Of a DNA stretch of 64,000 nucleotides, positions 35,594 through 44,120 are shown one piece after another. The stretch comes from an uncultured Saprospiraceae bacterium (GTDB lineage Bacteria > Bacteroidota > Bacteroidia > Chitinophagales > Saprospiraceae), in assembly GCA_937967615.1 (NCBI GenBank), contig CALCMJ010000042.1, positions 1 to 64,000 on the forward strand. The letters are read 5' to 3'. The number at the start of each line of letters is the position of its first letter. Positions within the stretch are counted from its first letter, which is position 1. The notes beneath the pieces are model-generated. The model searched no databases. It worked only from the letters and a program-made list of their open reading frames with translations, and was not told the origin of the DNA. The position numbers were made by a program, and so were the translations under genes.

Positions 35594-36583
35594 TTGGATT
35601 ACAAAGAATTAAGAGAAAACTTGCTTGAAGACTTAAATTTCTTGCAAAAGAATAAAGTTTCCTACCAATCCATTTGTGATTTTGTAAATAGTAAACAGAT
35701 TGAATTTACACTGTTTAAAGATTTCTTCACACGATTTAGATCCAAGGATAATTTTTATAGAGGAAAGAGTAAAATAGAAAAGCTACGACTTATCTGTACT
35801 CATACGCATGAGTTTAGATATATGAATCAAAGTAGAGAGGAACACTTAAAAGATCAATTAATTAAACTTGTTGAAGAAGCGAGTGCAGAAGAATACTTGG
35901 CATACACTAAGATTAACACAAAGAAAGACTATGACTTCAGTAGACTAAAGAAATATTTTGGAACTACCCACCCAGCGGGTTTAGTAGTGCGAAAGAATTT
36001 AAAACACAAGCAACATTACAACTGGCTTTTAAACATAAAGGACTATGGGAGTGATTTTAGAATTCTTGGAATTGAACTTACTGCAAAATTTAGAGAGTAT
36101 GCTATTGTGCAAACAAACGAGTATTGGAAACTATGTTGGGTAGACAAGAATACGCACATTCTTCAATTTGTTTATGAGTCAATAAATAAGCAAACGTACT
36201 TGATTGCTCGCAACAAAGAAAGACAGTGGTTTATTAAGGACAATATATATGTATCAGACCACTACAAAAGAAGACCAATTTTAGTTGATTCTAAGACATT
36301 ACAAGAACTTACTCAAGATGACAATAGGATCAATTCAAAAACACTAAAAAACTTAATAAAGAAAAATGAAGTGGGTTTGTCAATTTCCTTTATGAAAAAA
36401 CTAATTCAAAACAGCAGCAATAAGAAGGAAAAAGAATTGATTGAAAGTATATCAAGAGATTATCATGAAAGCCTTAGGATGTTAAATACGAATAATATTA
36501 ACATGAGTGCTTTTAAGGCAGCAACAGAAAATTTCAAAAAGCAAATCTTAGCGGCAGGAAAATTGATTTTAGAAAAAAAATAG
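35594..36583 (+). CDS. uncharacterised protein with effector-associated-domain-like C-terminus
   Basis: The protein has 329 residues and a TTG start, with no signal peptide or membrane helix. Residues 1-125 are helical and Lys/Glu-rich. Residues 130-240 are beta-rich with many aromatics (FRILGIELTAKFREYAIVQT, then FVYESINKQTYLIARN). The last 75 residues (LKNLIKKNEVGLSISFMKKL through RDYHESLRMLNTNNINMS) have the spacing of EAD11-like effector-associated domains: a Leu-Ile-basic start, paired helices, a Ser-Arg-x-Tyr/His segment and a closing helix with FKAATENFKKQIL. EADs act as adaptors that link effector modules in bacterial conflict systems. The match is by eye only; no partner gene with an EAD is visible nearby. 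Confidence 0.6.
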   Translation: MDYKELRENLLEDLNFLQKNKVSYQSICDFVNSKQIEFTLFKDFFTRFRSKDNFYRGKSKIEKLRLICTHTHEFRYMNQSREEHLKDQLIKLVEEASAEEYLAYTKINTKKDYDFSRLKKYFGTTHPAGLVVRKNLKHKQHYNWLLNIKDYGSDFRILGIELTAKFREYAIVQTNEYWKLCWVDKNTHILQFVYESINKQTYLIARNKERQWFIKDNIYVSDHYKRRPILVDSKTLQELTQDDNRINSKTLKNLIKKNEVGLSISFMKKLIQNSSNKKEKELIESISRDYHESLRMLNTNNINMSAFKAATENFKKQILAAGKLILEKK

Positions 36584-36625
36584 AAGACTAAATTGAAAGG
36601 AGCGCATATCTCGTATCTTTATTCC

Positions 36626-37219
36626 ATGAAAGAATTTTTTTTATTGTGTATGGTTCTTGTTTTCATTCTTGCCTGTAAAGAAGAGCAAGCCTTAATGCCA
36701 AAACCAAGGATGTATCCAAGGATAGAATTCCCAGAAAAAGTTTACAAAGAATTCGTAAATACAGATTGTGATTTTAGTTTTCAAATCCCTGCCTATAGTC
36801 AGATTGAAAAAGAAACGAAATTTTTTGAAGAGGAACCATTACATCCATGTTGGTTTGATATTAACATTCCTCAGCTGAACGGTAAAATCCACTGTTCCTA
36901 TTTCCCAATTAATAGTAAGAAAGAATTTGAGGGACTGGTTGAAGATGCTTATGAGTTCATCAGTAAGCACAACCAAAAGGCCAATTATAGAGATGAGGTC
37001 GTTATCCAAAAACCCAATAACGTAAGTGGACTTATTTTTGAGATGTCTGGAGACGTGGCGACACCAGTCCAGTTTTTTTTAACAGACAGTACGAGCCATT
37101 ACTTAAGGGGTTCTGTTTATTTTTATAGCCAAGTAGACCCTGACTCTATGGCTGTCGTTTATGATTTTGTAAAAGAAGATGTTGCAAAACTCATTGAAAC
37201 GTTTGAATGGAATGACTAG
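36626..37219 (+). CDS. gldD: gliding-motility lipoprotein GldD
   Basis: I prefer the ATG at 36626, which gives MKEFFLLCMVLVFILAC as a lipoprotein signal and a 197-residue protein; an upstream TTG would add 11 residues. PKPRMYPRI, then CWFDINIPQLNGKIHCSY and FFLTDSTSHYLRGSVYF, are the hallmarks of the GldD family. GldD is a membrane-anchored component needed for gliding and T9SS function in Flavobacterium. Together with gldH at 43.7 kb it supports a working T9SS/gliding apparatus. Confidence 0.88.
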   Translation: MKEFFLLCMVLVFILACKEEQALMPKPRMYPRIEFPEKVYKEFVNTDCDFSFQIPAYSQIEKETKFFEEEPLHPCWFDINIPQLNGKIHCSYFPINSKKEFEGLVEDAYEFISKHNQKANYRDEVVIQKPNNVSGLIFEMSGDVATPVQFFLTDSTSHYLRGSVYFYSQVDPDSMAVVYDFVKEDVAKLIETFEWND

Positions 37220-37222
37220 GCC

Positions 37223-39634
37223 TTATTTGACAAGCAGTGTTTCTGGGTATGCGTTAAGCCAGGCAAACCAAAAAATATTATGAGCGGAAACACGTTTTAG
37301 CATAAGATTTTCACCGCTCTTAATTCCATCTTCACCCACACTCCATTGTAGTCCATTTTCATCAAATAGTTTCATCTTTTTTAAAGAAACAAAAACATGG
37401 TCCTTAGTATCGTAAGCCCTAGATGCACCAGAGTCATCAGTTAATATTGTAATTGATGTATTTGCTACAACAGCCCGATGTAGTCTATGTTTTTTTAGAA
37501 AGGATTGAGAAAAGGCTTTTGGATATTGTTCGTAGCCAGGAACACGGACAATAAAGACCTCATCTTTGTTAGCAAGCCTATCGTCTATGATGGGAACAGG
37601 AAACATCAGCTCATCCGTTGCAAAATATTTTTGGTAAGCAACACCCTCATCATAATCCCTACTATGGCCAGTCTTTAATGAAAGGACTTCCGTTTCAGGA
37701 TGTAATTTTTTCCAAGCACCCCAAGTGCTAGTTACAATAGGATAGGTTTCTAAAACAATATCCTTTTTTGCAAGAGGCCCCAACACGGGCTTCCCTTCAA
37801 TCGTGTTCCATAGAGACTGGGTTGCTTTGTCATACATAAGTTTGTTTGACCTGTACAAGAAACCACTCGTTCCCAAATCGTGCCGTATTCCCTCATATGT
37901 CATATCATAGGCAATGATGGTACCACATAGAGTGCAATAGACTCCTGCTATATCAAGATTAGCAAAGGAGTCAACGAAAAACTCATGCCAAGCAATTATA
38001 CGTTTTGGGTAGGCCCTAATAAACCCATTCACATGAATTCCAAAAACAACATCGTTGTCATCTAAATAGTCTGCCTGGTCAGCAGAGATCATCTTTGGAA
38101 AACGGAGAGGAGGAATACCATCTTGAAGAACACCTCCCCATAAAATTTCATCTAAACGTATGCGGGAGCTATTTTGGCGGTCTTTAAAATATGTTTGAAA
38201 CAAAGGATCCACATGTCGATAGATTTCTGCTTTAAAATTGCCATAGTAAGACCCATAGTTTTGAGGAGATTTCCAGATGTGCTCTAGTGCAGAGTAATAA
38301 TTTCCAACATGTTCCCGACCTATTTTGTTGTTTAGTAGATTTTGGATAGCATTCGTGAGTTGATTGTCAGCACTTAAACGTAGAATTTCAAGTAATGGCG
38401 GGAGAAAAGAGTTATCCCAATTATCGCTCAAAGTTTTTATCGCAGCAGTCTTCACATTAAGGTCTCCGTATATTAGAGATTGGAAAAACTCTAGGTCCAC
38501 ACTGGGCGAAGTTTGTATAGAAAATTCTACCCCATAATCCCATGGCAGTAAATTAGCAACGCGCTGACTTGCCCAATAGCCATACTCCTTTACATCTTTC
38601 TCATTTAGGATATGACCATATTTATCCAGTTTTAGGAAATTAGAGATCTTATATAATTGCGATTGGGCATATTGTTTTTGCCCTCTGCCCACGGATGGAA
38701 GTCCATCTACAAATTGATTTCTAAACACATTACCGCCTTCCTTTTGAATATTAGAACTATATAATTTTAAATTTTTGTTTTTTACGTTTAGAAATTCAGT
38801 AAACGCGAAGGCAAAGCTTTGATCACTTTCATTATAGATAATTAGAGTGTCTGGATCAGGATTTGACAACAAGCTAAAAACACCATTGGAATAATTCAAG
38901 AAATTTATTTCATACCCTTGCTCTTTAGTTGAGTTCTGTATCAGACTAAGAAGAAAATGCCTTCTACTGTTTTTGAATACCTGCATTCTTCTCTTCAAGT
39001 GGTTTTTAGTTTCTTTCGCAGAACTCGAGTCTGTGAATTTTGCAAAGCCATGGTAATAGCTTGAGCCATCTTCTTCAATTACGAGTTCTTTAAGTAAAAA
39101 ATCTAGGTCATAGCCGAGGTATTTATTTGAGATTTTTATGAGATCAATTGCAGTTACCTTAAGTGTCTCATCTGTATTATGAAATCTCAAGACCTCTGGA
39201 TTTAGAATTTGAGTTTTCCCTGCCGCCTTATCTTCTCCCAGAAATGCTTTTTTAAAACGATTATAATTGCGTTTCCAATTTTTATCACGAGACGCAACAA
39301 TGGTTATTTCTTCAAGAGAGAGTCCATTTGATTCTAGGTGCACTATTGCTGGAGTAGAAAGGTTTTGATATTCAAGCCAAGGAATAAAGAGGTTTTTAAA
39401 GCCAAGATGACTTATTACTAGGCTTTCTTTTAATTCTACAGGAACATCTAAAGTAAGTTCACCACTAGAATTACTAATGGAGCCAAAACTAGTATTAAGA
39501 ATAAAAGCATGTGCTCCATCTACAGGTTCGTTTGTAGTCTTGTCTTTAAGAATCAGTTGCAGATTTTGACTCTGTGCATTTAGCGAAAGTGCTAAAAGTG
39601 AGAAATATAATATGAATAGACTATAATGACGCAC
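37223..39634 (-). CDS. DUF3179 protein fused to a carboxypeptidase-regulatory-like domain
   Basis: The protein has 803 residues. A signal peptide (about 1-20) is followed by a CarboxypepD_reg-like beta-sandwich at about 22-110 (LQLILKDKTTNEPVDGAHAF, SLEEITIVASR), as in TonB-dependent receptors. Residues 110-350 are unassigned. Residues 380-440 look like HEAT-type helices (VKTAAIKTLSDNWDNSFLPP). Residues 500-790 match DUF3179: GVYCTLCGTIIAYD, GTSGFLYRSNKLMYD and LSLKTGHSRDYDEG. DUF3179 proteins are exported and of unknown activity. The fusion is unusual. It converges with gldD, separated by three bases. Confidence 0.82.
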   Translation of the reverse strand: MRHYSLFILYFSLLALSLNAQSQNLQLILKDKTTNEPVDGAHAFILNTSFGSISNSSGELTLDVPVELKESLVISHLGFKNLFIPWLEYQNLSTPAIVHLESNGLSLEEITIVASRDKNWKRNYNRFKKAFLGEDKAAGKTQILNPEVLRFHNTDETLKVTAIDLIKISNKYLGYDLDFLLKELVIEEDGSSYYHGFAKFTDSSSAKETKNHLKRRMQVFKNSRRHFLLSLIQNSTKEQGYEINFLNYSNGVFSLLSNPDPDTLIIYNESDQSFAFAFTEFLNVKNKNLKLYSSNIQKEGGNVFRNQFVDGLPSVGRGQKQYAQSQLYKISNFLKLDKYGHILNEKDVKEYGYWASQRVANLLPWDYGVEFSIQTSPSVDLEFFQSLIYGDLNVKTAAIKTLSDNWDNSFLPPLLEILRLSADNQLTNAIQNLLNNKIGREHVGNYYSALEHIWKSPQNYGSYYGNFKAEIYRHVDPLFQTYFKDRQNSSRIRLDEILWGGVLQDGIPPLRFPKMISADQADYLDDNDVVFGIHVNGFIRAYPKRIIAWHEFFVDSFANLDIAGVYCTLCGTIIAYDMTYEGIRHDLGTSGFLYRSNKLMYDKATQSLWNTIEGKPVLGPLAKKDIVLETYPIVTSTWGAWKKLHPETEVLSLKTGHSRDYDEGVAYQKYFATDELMFPVPIIDDRLANKDEVFIVRVPGYEQYPKAFSQSFLKKHRLHRAVVANTSITILTDDSGASRAYDTKDHVFVSLKKMKLFDENGLQWSVGEDGIKSGENLMLKRVSAHNIFWFAWLNAYPETLLVK

Positions 39635-39719
39635 GGAATAAATATATCTATAATATTAGAATGAATACGTTTTGGTAAAGACAAAATTATACAACGAATG
39701 ACTTTGGATTGCTATTTCA

Positions 39720-40529
39720 TTATACCGCGACACTATGATCTCTTAGCGCATCGTTGAGTGAAGTCTTTTTATCCGTACTTTCTTTCCGCTTCCCGATTAT
39801 AAGAGCACAAGAAACATTAAACTTTCCCGCAGGAAAATCTTTTTCGTAGGTGCCAGGAATGACCACAGAACGCTCAGGAACTTCGCCTTTATATGTGACA
39901 GGAGAACTGCCGCTGACATCTATAATATGTGTAGATTTCGTTAACACAACATTCGCCCCCAAAACAGCTTCTTTCCTTACACGAACACCCTCTACTACAA
40001 TGGATCGCGAACCTATAAAGCAGTTGTCTTCAATAATTGTAGGAGTTGCCTGAAGAGGCTCTAAGACACCACCTATTCCTACCCCACCTGAAAGATGTAC
40101 ATTTTTACCTATCTGACCACAAGAACCTACTGTTGCCCAGGTGTCTATCATTGTTCCGGAACCTACCCAAGCCCCAATGTTGACATAACTAGGCATCATG
40201 ATTACACCAGGTTCTAAAAATGCACCATAGCGCGCAATGGCGTGAGGAACTACACGCACACCCTGCTCAGCATAATTCTTTTTCAATGCCATCTTGTCGT
40301 GGAATTCAAAAGGGCCGACTTCTATTGTCTGCATTTTCTGTATTGGAAAATACAAGACAACAGCTTTTTTCACCCACTGATTCACCTTCCAAATATCTCC
40401 TTCAGGTTCTGCAACTCTAATTTTTCCCTTATCTAACAATTCAATTACTGAACGAATTGCAGTTTGATACTCTGCGGATTCGAGCAAGTTTCTGTCATTC
40501 CAACAGGCTTCTATTTTTTCTTCTAACAT
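39720..40529 (-). CDS. dapD: 2,3,4,5-tetrahydropyridine-2,6-dicarboxylate N-succinyltransferase
   Basis: The ATG at 40529 gives 269 residues, the usual length, with MLEEKIEACWNDRNLLESA at the start; an upstream ATG at 40574 would overlap the next gene by 23 bp. The N-terminal helical domain ends near 90, and the left-handed beta-helix of hexapeptide repeats follows (VNIGAWVGSGTMIDTWATVG, then GIGGVLEPLQATPTIIEDNC). It is the DapD step of lysine and diaminopimelate biosynthesis (succinylase branch). Confidence 0.93.
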   Translation of the reverse strand: MLEEKIEACWNDRNLLESAEYQTAIRSVIELLDKGKIRVAEPEGDIWKVNQWVKKAVVLYFPIQKMQTIEVGPFEFHDKMALKKNYAEQGVRVVPHAIARYGAFLEPGVIMMPSYVNIGAWVGSGTMIDTWATVGSCGQIGKNVHLSGGVGIGGVLEPLQATPTIIEDNCFIGSRSIVVEGVRVRKEAVLGANVVLTKSTHIIDVSGSSPVTYKGEVPERSVVIPGTYEKDFPAGKFNVSCALIIGKRKESTDKKTSLNDALRDHSVAV

Positions 40530-40551
40530 CTGTGTAATTGGAGATTTAGTT

Positions 40552-41208
40552 TTAGTAAATAATATTGTACGCAAATAATTGACCTAAAAACCCAACAAGG
40601 TAACCCATATATAGTTGTTCCTTATTGTGTACATTTAGAAACATTCTGCTTGCACCAATACAACCGGCGATTAAAACAACAATAATAACAAGGAGAAATG
40701 TTGAAACGGATAAAACAGAAGAGCCAAGCTTAAATTCAATCTCTCCATAACTGTATTGGTGTAAAAGTATGAATGCAATAACGAGCCCGCCAGCTCCTAC
40801 GGTGTGCAAACTTATCTTTGTAAAGTTGTTTATGAAAAAAGCAAGAAAAAGTGAAATGGTGCTTCCAAGAACGAAGACCTGAAAGAGCGTAGGCAAGTAA
40901 GTACTTGATCGAATATTTACATATAACCAGAGGTAAAAAATACCTGTCGCGATCAATGGTCCTACACGCTCCATTTTATCATCCATTGCCAAACTGGTCA
41001 AAAGACCTAAAAAACGCATCATAAGAATAGAAACCAGTGGAAGTACCACTGTTATCATGAAAACACTTATAAGAAGGATATTTCTAGATTTTGGATCTTG
41101 AACACTGAAAAGGTAAGGATTAACGATAAATGTTGCTATAAGTAAATAGAACAACACAAAAAGTGGATGAAAAACGAGTGATATGGCCTTACTTAAGTTT
41201 TTTAGCAT
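40552..41208 (-). CDS. PAP2-like membrane protein
   Basis: The protein has 218 residues and about six transmembrane segments. Degenerate phosphatidic-acid-phosphatase motifs are seen in order: a Lys-Met-Glu-Arg stretch, SLHTVGAGG, and GASRMFLNVHNKEQ, where SRx5H is kept but the last Asp is Gln. It could be a lipid phosphatase of the divergent kind seen in Bacteroidota or an inactive relative. It abuts dapD. Confidence 0.7.
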   Translation of the reverse strand: MLKNLSKAISLVFHPLFVLFYLLIATFIVNPYLFSVQDPKSRNILLISVFMITVVLPLVSILMMRFLGLLTSLAMDDKMERVGPLIATGIFYLWLYVNIRSSTYLPTLFQVFVLGSTISLFLAFFINNFTKISLHTVGAGGLVIAFILLHQYSYGEIEFKLGSSVLSVSTFLLVIIVVLIAGCIGASRMFLNVHNKEQLYMGYLVGFLGQLFAYNIIY

Positions 41209-41215
41209 GCATTGC

Positions 41216-41223
41216 TATCTTTG
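41216..41223 (+). promoter_or_regulatory. candidate -7 promoter element upstream of the DUF4294 gene
   Basis: TATCTTTG fits TAnnTTTG about 97 bp before the ATG at 41320. Two of three bases of the -33 TTG (TTA) are found at the 19-bp spacing. The element lies just beyond the start of the divergent PAP2-like gene. Confidence 0.4.
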
Positions 41224-41319
41224 TGGTTTAAAAGTACTCTTTCATCTTAAGAAAACATAAACAAAATTAAACGTAACATTAACAGTATCATATCGTTATC
41301 AAAGCAAGACAGGTACATT

Positions 41320-42069
41320 ATGTATAAAATAACACACATAGCAATCGCAGGTTTACTCTTTAGTACAACGAGTTTTGGGCAAGTGAGGGTGGATACTATT
41401 GAGATGGACACCATTACACAGGACACAATCCATCAGGATTCAATTCCGCAAGACACAATAGTTGAAGGAACGGAATTTGATACTATTCAATATAAAGACG
41501 AATCAGGAGAATTGGAATTATTTGAAACCAAAGTAGAAGGAAGGGTAATGACAGCAATGATTACTCCAGAAGGCGATACCCTAATCATGGAAACCTTAGA
41601 AGATATTTCTATTACATCTTTGAGAACATTTAAGTCAGATGCGGATTACAGAAAATACATGAAGTTTAAGCGTTATGCAGCTAAAGTGTATCCGTATGCT
41701 AGAGAAGCAATAAAGATCTTCAGAGAGATGGAATATGCCACTAAGACAATGAAGAAAAAAGAGAAGAAGAAGTATATAAAAAAATTGGAACAAGACTTAA
41801 AAGTAGAATTTGAAGAGCCATTAAAAAAACTCACAAAGCTGCAAGGAAAGATATTGATAAAGATGATAGAGAGAGAATTAGATAGGACAATGTATGATCT
41901 TTTAAAAGAACTCAAAGGACGCTTTAAAGCACTTACATGGCATAGTTTTTCAAAGCTCTACAGTTACGACTTAAAAGAAGGGTACCAGGAAGGTAAATAT
42001 GAAATACTTGATGCAGTTCTTCAAGATTTTAATATATCCTACAGAATAGAACAGGAAGAAAAACGGTAG
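41320..42069 (+). CDS. DUF4294 family exported protein
   Basis: The protein has 249 residues with a signal peptide at about 1-20. Residues 27-55 form a short repeat of Asp-Thr-Ile with Gln-Asp/His-Gln. Residues 100-249 match DUF4294 (YMKFKRYAAKVYPYAREAIK, LYSYDLKEGYQEGKYEILDA), a helical periplasmic domain found almost only in Bacteroidota. The function is unknown. It lies 14 bp upstream of mvaD on the same strand. Confidence 0.88.
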   Translation: MYKITHIAIAGLLFSTTSFGQVRVDTIEMDTITQDTIHQDSIPQDTIVEGTEFDTIQYKDESGELELFETKVEGRVMTAMITPEGDTLIMETLEDISITSLRTFKSDADYRKYMKFKRYAAKVYPYAREAIKIFREMEYATKTMKKKEKKKYIKKLEQDLKVEFEEPLKKLTKLQGKILIKMIERELDRTMYDLLKELKGRFKALTWHSFSKLYSYDLKEGYQEGKYEILDAVLQDFNISYRIEQEEKR

Positions 42070-42083
42070 CACCAGATATAGAA

Positions 42084-43151
42084 TTGGAAACACAACAAAC
42101 GACAGGCGATACATCGACGACCAAAAGAATTAGCTGGAAGAGTCCTAGCAACTTGGCTATAATTAAGTATTGGGGTAAATATGGAACACAGTACCCAAGA
42201 AACCCGTCTATAAGTATCACCTTAAATAATGCGCATACGATTAGTAAAATTGCGTACAGAAAAAAAGAGAAACCAACACAAGACGTAGAGATAGATTTCA
42301 AGTTTGAAGGCAAAGAAAATCTCCTTTTCAAAACAAAACTTTTAAAATTCCTTGAAAGTATAAAAGAGCACTTTCCCTTTTTAACGGACTATGAATTAGA
42401 AATAGAAAGTGAAAATTCATTTCCCCATTCATCAGGAATAGCAAGTTCTGCTTCAAGCATGTCGGCCATTGCTCTTTGCTTGTGTAGTATGGAACGCGAG
42501 ATTGCAAATACCTTGGAATCAGACGAAGAATTTTATAAAAAAGCATCCTACATTGCAAGATTAGGAAGTGGTTCTGCATGCAGATCTGTCTATCCTTCGT
42601 TCGCGTTTTGGGGTGAGAGTAAAGAAACAGAAAACGGAAGCAATGATTATGCAATTCCATTTACAGAAGGAATTGACCCTGTGTTTATGGGATTTCACGA
42701 CGACATCCTGATAGTAAGCAAAAAGGAAAAATCAGTTTCATCTACTGCTGGACATAAACTTATGGAAGGCAATGTGTTTGCTAGTGCAAGGTACCAGCAA
42801 GCCAATGATAGAATGCATCTTTTATTGGAAGCGATGCGGAAAGGAGACTTAGAAACATTTGGTAAAATTTGTGAAGACGAGGCTCTTACATTGCATGCCC
42901 TCATGATGTGCAGTAATCCTTCTTATGTTTTAATAGAGCCACAGACACTGAGTCTTATAAAAGAAATACGCAACTATAGGGAAGAAACAGGACATTCAGT
43001 GTATTTTAGCTTAGACGCAGGACCCAACATCCACCTTCTTTATCCTGACAATATATCTAAGGAGATAGAAAATTGGAAAAATAATGTACTTAGTGGCTTT
43101 TGTTTGGAGATACTTTCAGACCACGTGGGGACAGGACCAGAAAAACTATAG
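42084..43151 (+). CDS. mvaD: diphosphomevalonate decarboxylase
   Basis: The protein has 355 residues and starts at TTG 14 bp after the DUF4294 gene. SWKSPSNLAIIKYWGKYG near 15-32 and PHSSGIASSASSMSAIAL near 114-131 are the GHMP-kinase-type substrate and ATP-loop motifs; SLDAGPNIHLLYP near the C-terminus is also conserved. The enzyme decarboxylates mevalonate diphosphate to isopentenyl diphosphate. It shows that isoprenoids are made through mevalonate, consistent with many Bacteroidota. Other pathway genes are not in the window. Confidence 0.92.
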   Translation: METQQTTGDTSTTKRISWKSPSNLAIIKYWGKYGTQYPRNPSISITLNNAHTISKIAYRKKEKPTQDVEIDFKFEGKENLLFKTKLLKFLESIKEHFPFLTDYELEIESENSFPHSSGIASSASSMSAIALCLCSMEREIANTLESDEEFYKKASYIARLGSGSACRSVYPSFAFWGESKETENGSNDYAIPFTEGIDPVFMGFHDDILIVSKKEKSVSSTAGHKLMEGNVFASARYQQANDRMHLLLEAMRKGDLETFGKICEDEALTLHALMMCSNPSYVLIEPQTLSLIKEIRNYREETGHSVYFSLDAGPNIHLLYPDNISKEIENWKNNVLSGFCLEILSDHVGTGPEKL

Positions 43152-43152
43152 C

Positions 43153-43668
43153 ATGAAGAATCTAATAATAATCATATGCTTTTTGCAAATTCCACTTTCC
43201 GGAGCTTCACAAGCACAAAGTGCTGCGAGTCAGAAAGACTTCAGCAGCATGGTAGATTCCTACTTAAGCTATACTGTACCCTTAATCTCTGTAGAAGATT
43301 TAAATGAAATCAAAACAAACGTTATTCTTCTAGACACTAGAGAGAAGGAAGAATTTGAAGTTTCCCACATACCCGGGGCACTGCATCTGGGCTATGATAC
43401 ACCCAATACTGCATTAATAGACAAACTAGACAAAAGTAAAACCGTTGTCGTGTACTGCTCTATTGGATATAGAAGTGAAAAGATTGGAGAGCTTTTACAG
43501 GAAAAGGGCTTTAGGAATGTATTGAATTTGTACGGATCTATTTTTGAATGGGTGAATCAGGGTAATACGATAGTAGACACAAATGACAAGGAGACGAATA
43601 AAATTCACACGTACGATAAAAAATGGGGAAAGTGGATGATCAATGAAAGGTATACGAAAGTGTACTAA
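43153..43668 (+). CDS. exported rhodanese-domain protein
   Basis: The preferred start is the ATG at 43153, one base past the mvaD stop, because the product then opens with a signal peptide (MKNLIIIICFLQIPLSGAS). It has 171 residues. LLDTREKEEFEVSHIPGA near 66-83 and the active-site loop VVYCSIGYRSE near 105-115 (catalytic Cys108) show a complete rhodanese domain. Rhodaneses transfer sulfur; the partner is unknown. Its stop codon overlaps that of convergent gldH. Confidence 0.85.
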   Translation: MKNLIIIICFLQIPLSGASQAQSAASQKDFSSMVDSYLSYTVPLISVEDLNEIKTNVILLDTREKEEFEVSHIPGALHLGYDTPNTALIDKLDKSKTVVVYCSIGYRSEKIGELLQEKGFRNVLNLYGSIFEWVNQGNTIVDTNDKETNKIHTYDKKWGKWMINERYTKVY

Positions 43669-44120
43669 TACTGGTAAAGCGCAAAGCCTAATTCTTGAAT
43701 TCCTTCTAAATACCCTGTTCTAGAATATTGTTCTAAATGTACATTATGCATTCCGGCTTCTATAAAGTTGAAGCTATCTTTTAGTACTACGCGATAAGCA
43801 CATTTCCCAGAGGAACATTTCCCAAACCACCGACCATATTTGTCAGAGAGTTGTATAGATACAGTATCCGTTGCAGTATTCCCATTAGGGAATTCGGTTT
43901 TTATGCGTGTGTATAGATTTTGAAAGTCATATTCGTTAGAATGTTGAACAAACATCTCCAATCTGTATTTTGCGTCTTTGTTTTCAATGTCAATTGGAAA
44001 GTCAAAGCTGTTATCATAACTCCAACCTTCGAAGGGAAGTTCAAAAGATTTTTCCATAATGGGATGCTCTCCACAACCAAAGAGAAAAAGCATACAAAAG
44101 AAAAATGCAGTTAATTTCAT
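43665..44120 (-). CDS. gldH: gliding-motility lipoprotein GldH
   Basis: The protein has 151 residues. The signal MKLTAFFFCMLFLFGC ends in a lipobox Cys16. EGWSYDNSFDFPIDIENKDA near 31-50, NLYTRIKTEFPNG near 68-80 and the C-terminal FIEAGMHNVHLEQYSRTGYL fit the GldH family. GldH is a lipoprotein required for gliding and T9SS-dependent functions in Flavobacterium. It starts one base after the dnaJ stop and is the third gene of grpE-dnaJ-gldH. Confidence 0.86.
   Translation of the reverse strand: MKLTAFFFCMLFLFGCGEHPIMEKSFELPFEGWSYDNSFDFPIDIENKDAKYRLEMFVQHSNEYDFQNLYTRIKTEFPNGNTATDTVSIQLSDKYGRWFGKCSSGKCAYRVVLKDSFNFIEAGMHNVHLEQYSRTGYLEGIQELGFALYQY

Noticed and set aside
43114-43135. CACGTG core near 43120 as a third parS site
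   Set aside because: The flanking bases do not match the parS consensus, and the site lies within coding sequence of mvaD.
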